64,000 nucleotides of DNA from contig JAOZVV010000156.1 of NCBI GenBank assembly GCA_025869365.1, positions 62,001 to 126,000 on the forward strand, in the 5' to 3' direction. The position numbers and the translations under genes are program-made. Source of the DNA: Pseudonocardia sp. Its GTDB lineage: Bacteria > Actinomycetota > Actinomycetes > Mycobacteriales > Pseudonocardiaceae. Of this stretch, positions 10,111 to 18,470 are shown piece by piece. The notes under the pieces are model-generated. The model saw nothing but the letters and a program-made list of their open reading frames with translations. It was not told the DNA's origin and searched no databases. Numbering within the stretch: position 1 is the stretch's first letter; the number at the start of each line of letters is the position of its first letter.

Positions 10111-12837
10111 TTGCCGGGCAATGCCGAGTTCGATCATTTGTCGGTGCCTGTCGTGCTAGGTTTTCTCGTCGTGGCGGAAGTCGTGGTCGAGGGTGTACCG
10201 CCGGGCGGGAGAAGCCCGTCGGACGGACCCGTGGTCGCCGATCTCCTGGCGGATCTGCGCGAGATCTGTGAACGGCTGGCCACGTGCGTGCGGCTCGGCC
10301 AGGTGCTCGACGCGTTCCTCTTCGCCGCGGGCGCGGTCCAGATCGTCGAGGACCACCTGCAGCGCGATCCGCTGTCCCTGCGCCGCTCCGCGAAGTACCT
10401 CGGCGGCCCCGCGGCGCGGGCGCTGGGCGCGGCGGCGACCGTCGTCGACGTCGCCGGTCGCCGCCCGGCCACCCGGCGCGCGCTGGCCTGGTGCGCCGAG
10501 GCCGTCACACTCCGGGACCTGCTCGCCGACGGCGTGGTGCGGGACGGTCCGGCCGGGACCGTGCGGCTGCGTGCCGAGCACCTCCTGATCGAGCACCTCC
10601 TGGCCGGCCTCGACGGGCTCCCGGCCGGCACGGACGCGGAGGTGCTGCGGCTCCCGGCCTGTTTCCGCGGCCACGGGCTGCTCCCCGCGGACGCGGTCCG
10701 GCTGGCCGAGGAGTACGCGCCGTCGGTCCGCGGGCGGGCCGCCCTGGTGCTCGGGATCCGCACCTCGGGCAGCTACCTCGGACCCCTGGTGGCCGCGGCG
10801 CTGCGGGCCCGCGGGGTCCGGGCCCGGGCCGCGTCGACGCGTCCCGGGCAGCCGCTGCTCCGGGCCGACGCGCTGGTGCTGGCCGAGGTGCTGGCGGACG
10901 GTGGCGCGGCCGCGGTGGTCGACGATCCGCCGAACACCGGCGGTTCGCTGCTCAGCTCGGCGCGGCTGCTCGAGGAGCACGGGACCCCCCGTGACGTGAT
11001 CACCCTGCTGCTGCCGCTGTTCGGCGACGCGGCCCCGCCGGTCCTGTCCGGCTACCGGCGGGTGGAGTTGCCGTTTCGCCGCTGGGCGGTGCACGACCTG
11101 CTCGAACCGGAGGTGCTCGCCCGGGTCCTGGGCTCGCTGTGGGGCGAGCGGGTCCTGCGGGTGGAGCAGGTCGAGCAGGAGGCCGTCGGGGCGGGCCGCC
11201 GCCATCTCGCCCGGGTGGTGCGGGCCGAGCTGGGCGGCGGGCAGTGGCGCCAGGTCGTGGTCTCCGGCGCGGGGGTCGGATACCTGGGCCGCTACTCCCT
11301 CGCGGTGGCGGCTGCCGTGCCCCGGCACGTCGCCAGGACCTACGGCTTCCGGGACGGGCTGGTCCTGCGCGAGTGGCTCCCGGGATCGGCGAGGGTGACG
11401 GCGGCGAGCGTGGCCGACGCCGCCGGGTACGCCCGCTACGTCTCGGACCGGGCCGCCGCGATGCCGGCGGTGCGGGACCGCGCCGCCGGTCTGGCGGGCC
11501 GGGAACCGGCGTGGGAGCAGGCGAGCAGGCTGCTGCAGCGGGGGTACGGCAGGTTCGGGGTCGGGCTGCGGCTGCCGTTGCTGGACCCGGCCTTGCGCCG
11601 GTTGCTGAGCTCCCCGCATCCGTCGGTGATCGACGGTGCCACCGGCCTGGACACCTGGTTCCGGATCGACGGCGAGCTCCGCAAGGTCCGGGCGGACGAT
11701 CTCGCCTTCGGCAACCTGGACCACGCCTGCTACGACGCGGTCTACGACCTGGCGGGGGTGGATCCCGGGTCGCCGGACGGCGCCTTCGTCGCCGCCCTGC
11801 GCGCCGCCCGTCCCTCGGATCCGGAACGGTTCCTGCTCTACGAGCTCGTGCACCTGCAGGACCCGTTCACCGGCTGGTCACGGGACCGGCGGGCATCGGC
11901 GCGGGCCCTGCAGCGCTACCTCGCCGGGGTCCTCCCCGCCCCGCCGCCGTGCACCGGGCCCCTGTGCGCCCTGGACATCGACGGCGTCCTGGAGTCCCTC
12001 GCGTACGGCTTCCCGGTGATCACGCCGACGGCGGTGGAGGCGGTCCGCGCGCTCGCGCACCACGGGTACCGCCCGGTCCCGGTGACGGGGCGCAGCGTGG
12101 CGGAGGTGCGGGACCGGTGCTCGACGTTGACGCTGGCCGGCGGGGTGGCCGAGTACGGGTCCGTCGTCTACGACCACGTCCGGGGCGTGACCGAACAGGT
12201 GGTGGGGGACGGGGACCGGGCGTTGCTGGACCGGCTCCGGGACGCGCTGGCCCGCGCGCCGGGCACGCGGGTGGAGGAGGACCACCGCTACAGCGTCCGC
12301 GCCTACCGCAGCGGTGCCGCCCGGGGCCCGGTGCCGGTCGAGGTGCTGGACGCGGCGCTCGCCTCGCTGGGCCCGACCCGCAGCCGGCTGCGGGTCGTCC
12401 CCGGCCGGTACCAGACCGATGTCGTGGCCGCGGCCGTCGACAAGGGGCAGGGTCTCCGGGCGCTGGCGGAGCTGCTCGGGCGGGCCGAGGGGGCTCCCCC
12501 CGCGGTCCGGCTCGCGGTCGGGGACACCCGCTCGGACCTGGCGATGTTCGCCGTCGCCGAGCAGTCCTACGCCCCCGCCAACGCGGACGCGGACGTGCGC
12601 GGCTCCGGCGTTCCGGTGCTGCGGCAGGCCTATGCGGCGGGGGTCTCCGCGGCGGTGTCCCGCGTCCTGGGCCACCGGCCGGGCCACTGCCGGACGTGCC
12701 GGACCGGGCGGCCGCCCGCGCGCACGCGGCTGCTTCTGACGATCCTCGACGCCCCCCGGGCGGGGCGCGCCGGCCTACCCGCCGCCACCGTGGCACTGGC
12801 TGCCGAGGTGGCCGCGCGGCGTCACCTGCCCACGTAG
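10111..12837 (+). CDS. multidomain protein: phosphoribosyltransferase-like N-terminal, kinase (APH)-like middle, HAD-like phosphatase C-terminal
   Basis: LVLGIRTSGSYLGPLVAAALRARGV and VVDDPPNTGGSLLSSARLLEEHG (PRPP-loop-like); YGFRDGLVLREWLPG + NLDHACYDAVYDLAG (APH-like); CALDIDGVLES (HAD motif I), VAAAVDKGQGLRAL and VRLAVGDTRSDLAMF (HAD motif III/IV). Confidence 0.65.
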   Translation: MPGNAEFDHLSVPVVLGFLVVAEVVVEGVPPGGRSPSDGPVVADLLADLREICERLATCVRLGQVLDAFLFAAGAVQIVEDHLQRDPLSLRRSAKYLGGPAARALGAAATVVDVAGRRPATRRALAWCAEAVTLRDLLADGVVRDGPAGTVRLRAEHLLIEHLLAGLDGLPAGTDAEVLRLPACFRGHGLLPADAVRLAEEYAPSVRGRAALVLGIRTSGSYLGPLVAAALRARGVRARAASTRPGQPLLRADALVLAEVLADGGAAAVVDDPPNTGGSLLSSARLLEEHGTPRDVITLLLPLFGDAAPPVLSGYRRVELPFRRWAVHDLLEPEVLARVLGSLWGERVLRVEQVEQEAVGAGRRHLARVVRAELGGGQWRQVVVSGAGVGYLGRYSLAVAAAVPRHVARTYGFRDGLVLREWLPGSARVTAASVADAAGYARYVSDRAAAMPAVRDRAAGLAGREPAWEQASRLLQRGYGRFGVGLRLPLLDPALRRLLSSPHPSVIDGATGLDTWFRIDGELRKVRADDLAFGNLDHACYDAVYDLAGVDPGSPDGAFVAALRAARPSDPERFLLYELVHLQDPFTGWSRDRRASARALQRYLAGVLPAPPPCTGPLCALDIDGVLESLAYGFPVITPTAVEAVRALAHHGYRPVPVTGRSVAEVRDRCSTLTLAGGVAEYGSVVYDHVRGVTEQVVGDGDRALLDRLRDALARAPGTRVEEDHRYSVRAYRSGAARGPVPVEVLDAALASLGPTRSRLRVVPGRYQTDVVAAAVDKGQGLRALAELLGRAEGAPPAVRLAVGDTRSDLAMFAVAEQSYAPANADADVRGSGVPVLRQAYAAGVSAAVSRVLGHRPGHCRTCRTGRPPARTRLLLTILDAPRAGRAGLPAATVALAAEVAARRHLPT

Positions 12838-13910
12838 CCGGGCGAGAGGTAGTCCGCCCCGGCGACGCCGTCGGGCACGAAGTCGCCGTCGGGCGGCGGT
12901 CCCTTCCGCACCGAGCCCGAGACCTGCGGGAGCCCGGGGAAGGTCACCTCGGACCCGTCCGGGGACACCGAGGACAGGCAGCTCTGGACCGGGTTCGGGG
13001 CGTCGTCGAGGTTCGTGGCGCTGTTGGGCGGCCACACCGAGTCACCGAGGCCCCGGCCGCTGCGCGGGGTCACGTAGACCTCGTCCAGGCGCACCGATCC
13101 GGCACTGCTGCAGGTGTTCGACCCGGTGACCAGCCACATCAGCCAGTTGCCCGCGGTGGAGCTGGTGGAGGACACGTTCGCGTTCTTCACGATCTCGGTC
13201 CCGATCGGGGCGAGGTCCGGCTGGATGTGCAGGCCCTGGTAGTTCGTCGCCCCGGTGAGCCGGTCGATCCGCAGCTCCTTCAGCCCGCCCCAGGGCTGTA
13301 CGACGTCCGCGTGGTTCCCCTGTTCCGAGCCGGTCAGCCCGGTGATCCGGACGTTCTCGATCTGCAGGGTGGCCAGGGGCGCCGCGGCGTCGATGCCGTC
13401 GCCCTGCCCGCTGTCCTTGTCGTCGATGAGTACGCCCTCGATGTGGATGGTGCCGGTGGTGTCCGCGAAGTAGAGGGCGCGGTGCTCGGGTGCGTCCCAC
13501 GGGGGCGGCTCGCTGCCGGTCGAGATGTGGCCGCCGATCATGACGATGTTGTGGCCGCCGCGGATGAACGTGTCCCCCTTGCCGGTGCGCGGGATCTTGA
13601 GGATGTAGTCCTTGGCCGGGTCCAGCATGGTCGTCGTCATGCCGGCCTCGAGCTCGACCGTCTGGGGGTCGTTCAGCACCGGGGGCGCCCAGGTGAGCCG
13701 CGGAGCGCCCGGTGCGGCCGACGGCGGCGGGGCGGGTCCGGGTGCGGGCGGGGGCGGGGGCGTGCCGGTGGTGCAGGCGGCCAGCACCACGGCGGCGGCG
13801 GCCAGCCCGGTCGCCGTCTGCAGGAACGCGGGCCGGATCCGCCGGCCGGTGCGCGTCCGAGGGCGCTCCGCACCGGGGCGCCCCGGTGCGGACCTCGGTC
13901 CGGATGTCAT
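12822..13910 (-). CDS. secreted lipoprotein with predicted right-handed parallel beta-helix
   Basis: Signal peptide and lipobox ATGLAAAAVVLAACTTG followed by a Pro/Ala linker; GGHNIVMIGGHIS...LYFADTTGTIHIEGVLIDDKDSGQGDGIDAAAPLATLQIENVRITGLTG. Confidence 0.65.
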   Translation of the reverse strand: MTSGPRSAPGRPGAERPRTRTGRRIRPAFLQTATGLAAAAVVLAACTTGTPPPPPAPGPAPPPSAAPGAPRLTWAPPVLNDPQTVELEAGMTTTMLDPAKDYILKIPRTGKGDTFIRGGHNIVMIGGHISTGSEPPPWDAPEHRALYFADTTGTIHIEGVLIDDKDSGQGDGIDAAAPLATLQIENVRITGLTGSEQGNHADVVQPWGGLKELRIDRLTGATNYQGLHIQPDLAPIGTEIVKNANVSSTSSTAGNWLMWLVTGSNTCSSAGSVRLDEVYVTPRSGRGLGDSVWPPNSATNLDDAPNPVQSCLSSVSPDGSEVTFPGLPQVSGSVRKGPPPDGDFVPDGVAGADYLSPGYVGR

Positions 13911-13980
13911 GGCCCACCTCGTCTCGTCCTCGATCCGCCGGGCCGGGCCCTCCTCGGCGGGGCCACGGCCCCCGGCGGGA

Positions 13981-15639
13981 TCACGGTTCGGTCTCCGCGG
14001 TCGGTTTCGTGCGCGGGACCCGGCCGTTGCCGCTCGGGACGGGGTCGAGGGCCTCGGCCTCCCGCGGGGCCGGTACCTCCGTCCCACCCGGGTCCTGCGG
14101 GGCCCGGCCGTTCCGGTCGGGCGGCTCGGGGATGCTCGGTTCGGGGATGCTCGGCTCGGGGGTACCCCGCTCGGCGGTCGTCGGCTCGGTGTTCGTCGGC
14201 TCGGTGTTCGTCGGCTCGGGGGTGTTCGCGTCCGCAGGGGGCGTCGCGGCCGTGGTGCGGGCGCGCCGGGCGGTCCGCGTCCCGGACGGGACCATCGTGA
14301 GCACGGTCCCGATCAGCGGGGCGCCGACCGCCCGCAGGGTCTCGACGACGGCGTCGACCTGTCCGGCCGCGCGGGGGCGGCCGTGCCGCACGACCAGCAC
14401 GGCGCCGTCGGTCAGCGGGGCGACGGCGGCCGCGTCGGCGACCGGGCCCATCGGCGGGGTGTCCACCACGACGAGGTCGTAGTCCTGGCGCACCTCGTCC
14501 ACGACCTCGGTCAGGTCCAGCAGCGCGGTGACCCGGCCGGTGTCCTCGTCGCGGACCCGGCCCGCCGCGAGGACGTCGACGATGACGTCCTCGTGCCGGT
14601 AGGACTGCAGGGCCTCGGCGAGGGCGGACCGGCCGGCGAGCACGTCGGTGAGGCCCGGCGACTCGGCGAGCCCGAACAGCGTCGAGACCTTCGGGGTCCG
14701 CAGGTTCGCGTCGATCACCAGCGCCGTCCGGCCCGCACCGGCGGCGGCGATCGCGATGTTGCACGCGGTGACGGTGGTGCCCTCACCGGCCGTCGCGGAG
14801 GTCATCGTGACGACCGTGCCCGCCCGCGCGGTGCCGCCCCGTGCGTGGCCGCCCCGGAAGTTCAGGGCCGTCCAGATCTTGCGGAACGCCTCCGGCAGCG
14901 GGGCCCCGCCCGTGTAGGCCGTGACCAGCGGGGATCTCCGCACGGCCCGCACCGCGGGGACGGACCCGAGCGTCGGTGCCCCCGTCAGGCTCCTCAGGTG
15001 GCCGGGTGCCCGCACCGAGGTGTCCACGGCGTTGCGGAAGAACGCCGCGACGAGGCCGAGGAGCAGCCCGACCACCCCGCCGAGACCGATCATCAGGGCG
15101 CGGGACGGGGAGACGGACGAGGTGGGCGCCATCGCGGGCTGCACGATCTGCACCGTGACCTGCCCGGAGCCGGCCTGCTGCAGCTGCTCGACCAGCCCGG
15201 TGAACTCGCTGGCCACCGCGTTGGCGATGGCCGCGGCACGGTCCGGGGACCGGTCCGTCACCGCCGCCGTGATCACCATGGTGTCCGGCAGCGCCGTCAC
15301 CGCCATGCGGTCGGCGAGCTGCGCGGGGGTGTCCGGGAGACCCAGCGACGTGATCACGGCTCCGGTCACGCGGTCGCTGGACACCAGCTGCACGAAGGAC
15401 GGCATCCGGTCCTTGGCCAGCTGGTTGGCCTCGTAGGCGGACTCGCCGGTCGGCGTCGCCGGGGCCGACGGCGTGGCGGTCGTGGTGGTCGACCCGGAGA
15501 CGTACATGGTGACCTGTGACGAGTAGTCCCGGGGCAGCAGGAAGGTGGCCGCGGCTCCTCCGAGCAGACCGAGGAGAAGGCAGCCGACGATGAGCAGCCG
15601 GCGTTCACGCAGAACGCGCAGAACATCATTGACGGTCAC
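13981..15639 (-). CDS. Wzz chain-length determinant / BY-kinase-like ATPase fusion (degenerate Walker A)
   Basis: MTVNDVLRVLRERRLLIVGCLLLGLLGGAAATFLLPRDYSSQVTMYVSG (Wzz); TSATAGEGTTVTACNIAIAAAGAGRTALVIDANLRTPKVSTLFGL and VVVDTPPMGPVADAAAVAPLTDGAVLVVRHGR (CpsD/CapB-like). Confidence 0.88.
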   Translation of the reverse strand: MTVNDVLRVLRERRLLIVGCLLLGLLGGAAATFLLPRDYSSQVTMYVSGSTTTTATPSAPATPTGESAYEANQLAKDRMPSFVQLVSSDRVTGAVITSLGLPDTPAQLADRMAVTALPDTMVITAAVTDRSPDRAAAIANAVASEFTGLVEQLQQAGSGQVTVQIVQPAMAPTSSVSPSRALMIGLGGVVGLLLGLVAAFFRNAVDTSVRAPGHLRSLTGAPTLGSVPAVRAVRRSPLVTAYTGGAPLPEAFRKIWTALNFRGGHARGGTARAGTVVTMTSATAGEGTTVTACNIAIAAAGAGRTALVIDANLRTPKVSTLFGLAESPGLTDVLAGRSALAEALQSYRHEDVIVDVLAAGRVRDEDTGRVTALLDLTEVVDEVRQDYDLVVVDTPPMGPVADAAAVAPLTDGAVLVVRHGRPRAAGQVDAVVETLRAVGAPLIGTVLTMVPSGTRTARRARTTAATPPADANTPEPTNTEPTNTEPTTAERGTPEPSIPEPSIPEPPDRNGRAPQDPGGTEVPAPREAEALDPVPSGNGRVPRTKPTAETEP

Positions 15640-15843
15640 GATCCGCTCCGTGCGGTCGTCGGATCAGTGGACCGGAGTCTAGGCATTTCCGGGCGCCCCG
15701 GCCATGGCCCGTGGAAGGAATCCGGGAAAGTGATCACAGGTGAATTCCGGCCTTTCGGGAATCGGACGGAGAATTGGTCGAAGCTCCTTCGCGACGACAG
15801 CGCTCGGGAGTATCCTGCGTTCGCTCGCCGGAGAGGGGGGACC

Positions 15844-17454
15844 GTGTCGATCCGGCTCCGATCCGTGGCGCCCCGCTCCGGGCCACCGCGATCCCGCCCG
15901 GCCCCGGGGTGGTCGTCGCGCCGGCCCGCTCCGCGGTCGGTCCTGCTGCGCGTCGCCTGGAGCGTGCTGGTGCTCGGGGCGGCCGCGGCGGCGGCCGCGA
16001 GTCCCGACGTCGCCCTGCCCGCCGTCGGCGCGGTCGTCGCCCTCGTCGGCGTGGTCGCGCTGCCGCGGACCACCGTGGGCGTCACGCTGCTGGCGATCCT
16101 GTTCGTCCGCACCCTCGAACACCTCACCGGGATCCCCGCCCTGGGCTATCTGGACGAGGTACTCGTCGTGGTCTGCGTGCTGGTGCTGCCGGTGCGCCGG
16201 CTGGCGCTCGGCCTGCGCCTGCGGCCCCTGCCCGGGCTCGCCTTCTTCGGCGTCTTCGCGGTGTTCGGCCTGGTGAGCGGGGTCGTCGCGGGTGCGGCGG
16301 CGTCGACGGTGCTCGTGGGCGGTTTCCTGCTCTGCAAGGGCTGGCTGCTCGGCTTCGCGGTCGCGCAGGTCGACTGGGCGGAGCGGCACCTGCGGGCGGC
16401 GGCCCGGATCGGGGCGGGTGTCGTCGTGGTGTCGCTCGTCGCGGTCGTCGCGAACCTCGCCGCCCCCGGCGCCTGGGCCGCGGTGCTCGCCACCGGCGGC
16501 GCGGTCGACGCCAGGTTCGGGATGTCCTCGCTGATCGGCCCGTTCGTGCACCCGCTGGACCTCGGGGCCGTCATGGCGGCCGCGGCGGTCACCCTCGCGG
16601 CGTGGCGGGCCACGGTGGGTCGGAGCGCGTTCACCCTCGTGCTGCTCGTCGGCTCCTGCGTGGCGACCCTGCTCAGCTTCCGGCGGACCGCCGTCACCGG
16701 CCTGCTCGTGGCGCTGAGCTGGCTGCGCCTGCAACTGCGGGACGTGCGGGTACTGCTGGTCGCCGTGGTGGCGCTGCCGCTGCTGGGCTTCGTGCTCGCC
16801 GCCCCGCTCACGACGCTCGCGGACCTCACCTACGACGACTACGTCGTCGGCGGGGACTCGGCCGCCCGCACCGTCCTCACCCGGGACGCGGCCACCCTCG
16901 CCGTGGAGCGCTTCCCCCTGGGTGCCGGCTTCGGCCGGTTCGGGTCCGAGACGGCGTCGACCACCTACAGCCCCGAGTACATCGCGCGGAACTACCCGGC
17001 GATCCACGGGCTCGGCACCACCCCGACGACCGGCCAGTTCCTCGTGGACACCGAGTGGCCCGCGCTGATCGGGGAGACCGGCCTGCTGGGCGCGGCGGCG
17101 TTCCTGGCCGGGCTGGTGGCGGTGTACCGGTGCGGCCGCGCCCTGTGGCGGGCGGACGGCGCGCCCCTGCTGCGCTGGGTCGGCCTGGCCACCGCGGGCC
17201 TGGTGGTGGTGTCGTTGGTGGAGTCCGTGGCGACGGTCGTGTTCACCGGCCCGCCCGCCTACGGGCCGCTCTTCGTGCTGGCGGGGGTCGCCGCCGCGCT
17301 GCGGGATCGCCCGCGCGCGGAGGTGCCGGAACCGGTGCCCGGCGGTCCCGTTCCTCATCCGACCCGGTCCTCGCCCCAGGGGGCCGGCCCCCGGGCGCCG
17401 AGCAACAGCCCCCACTCGCGCTCGAACATGCGCACCAGCACCGGCACCGAGTAG
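15844..17454 (+). CDS. O-antigen ligase / Wzy-like polymerase family membrane protein
   Basis: Many hydrophobic segments; DSAARTVLTRDAATLAVERFPLGAGFGRFGSETASTTYSPEY...TEWPALIGETGLLGAAAFLAG; GTG start after purine-rich GGAGAGGGGGG. Confidence 0.75.
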   Translation: MSIRLRSVAPRSGPPRSRPAPGWSSRRPAPRSVLLRVAWSVLVLGAAAAAAASPDVALPAVGAVVALVGVVALPRTTVGVTLLAILFVRTLEHLTGIPALGYLDEVLVVVCVLVLPVRRLALGLRLRPLPGLAFFGVFAVFGLVSGVVAGAAASTVLVGGFLLCKGWLLGFAVAQVDWAERHLRAAARIGAGVVVVSLVAVVANLAAPGAWAAVLATGGAVDARFGMSSLIGPFVHPLDLGAVMAAAAVTLAAWRATVGRSAFTLVLLVGSCVATLLSFRRTAVTGLLVALSWLRLQLRDVRVLLVAVVALPLLGFVLAAPLTTLADLTYDDYVVGGDSAARTVLTRDAATLAVERFPLGAGFGRFGSETASTTYSPEYIARNYPAIHGLGTTPTTGQFLVDTEWPALIGETGLLGAAAFLAGLVAVYRCGRALWRADGAPLLRWVGLATAGLVVVSLVESVATVVFTGPPAYGPLFVLAGVAAALRDRPRAEVPEPVPGGPVPHPTRSSPQGAGPRAPSNSPHSRSNMRTSTGTE

Positions 17455-18470
17455 CGCTCGCGCACCCGTTCGCGCCCCGCCGAGCCCAGTTCGGCCCGCG
17501 CCGCGGGGTCGTCGAGCAGCCGCAGCAGGGCGGTCTCCAGCGCGTCCGTGTCGCCCACCGGCACGAGCACCCCGCACCCGTCGAGGAGCCGCGCCACGTC
17601 CCCGACCGGGGTCCCGACGGTCGCGCAGCCCCTGGCCATGGCCTCGAGCAGGAACATCGGCAGCGCCTCGTTGCGGGACGGGAGCACGGCCACGGCGGCC
17701 CGGGACGTCGCGGTGAGGGCCGCGGCGCGGGGCAGCGTCCCCAGCAGCACGGTCGCGGGCGGGAGGGGGAGCCGCGCGATCTCCGGTTCGACGGGCCCGG
17801 CGACGAGCAGCCGCCAGCCCGGTCGGGCCGCGGCCACCGCCGGCCAGGCCGCCCACAGCACGTCGGCGCCCTTGCGGGGGCCGACCTCCCCGGCGAAGAG
17901 GACCACCGGGTCCTTGGCGGACTGCACCGCGGGCACATCCACGCCGTTCGCCACCGTGCGCACGGGGGCGTCGGGGCCGAGGGAGGCCCGGACCAGCCGG
18001 GCCGCCTCGTCGCTGAGCACGAAGACGACGTGCGCGCGGCCCAGGACCGCCCGGACGAGCCGTGGCCGGCGCTCGGCGTCGCGGCCGAGCATGCTGCCGT
18101 GCAGGTGGATCCCCACCGGCAGGCCGCTCGCCCGCGCGATCGCGGCGAGCAGACCCTCGCGGAGGAACGACCCGCCGCTCGACACGTGCACGACCACGGC
18201 GTGCGGGGGGCCCGCGAGGCGCAGCAGCGGGATCCGCAGCGCGCACACCGCCGCCCGCCACATCGACGAGCGGCGCCCACGGCCCAGCGTCGAGGCCATC
18301 GCCCGTACCCGCAGTCCCTCGAACGGCCAGGTCAGGTACTCGGCGAGGACCTGCGCCATCCCGCCGGGCACGTCCCCGTGCACCCCGATGTGCACGACGA
18401 CCGGCAGGTCCGCGCGCCGCGCGCGGGGTCCGGGTCGGGTGCGGGGTGCGGGGACGAAGACCGGCCTCAT
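17355..18470 (-). CDS. glycosyltransferase family 4 protein
   Basis: VVVHIGVHGDVPGGMAQVLAEYL ... VVLFAGEVGPRKGADVLWAAWP ... PSRNEALPMFLLEAMARGCATVGTPVGDVARLL. Confidence 0.9.
   Translation of the reverse strand: MRPVFVPAPRTRPGPRARRADLPVVVHIGVHGDVPGGMAQVLAEYLTWPFEGLRVRAMASTLGRGRRSSMWRAAVCALRIPLLRLAGPPHAVVVHVSSGGSFLREGLLAAIARASGLPVGIHLHGSMLGRDAERRPRLVRAVLGRAHVVFVLSDEAARLVRASLGPDAPVRTVANGVDVPAVQSAKDPVVLFAGEVGPRKGADVLWAAWPAVAAARPGWRLLVAGPVEPEIARLPLPPATVLLGTLPRAAALTATSRAAVAVLPSRNEALPMFLLEAMARGCATVGTPVGDVARLLDGCGVLVPVGDTDALETALLRLLDDPAARAELGSAGRERVRERYSVPVLVRMFEREWGLLLGARGPAPWGEDRVG

Noticed and set aside
11139-14300. 1053-aa plus-strand ORF across the fusion protein and beta-helix genes
   Set aside because: Arg/Gly/Pro-rich shadow frame; real genes with recognisable motifs occupy other frames and strands.
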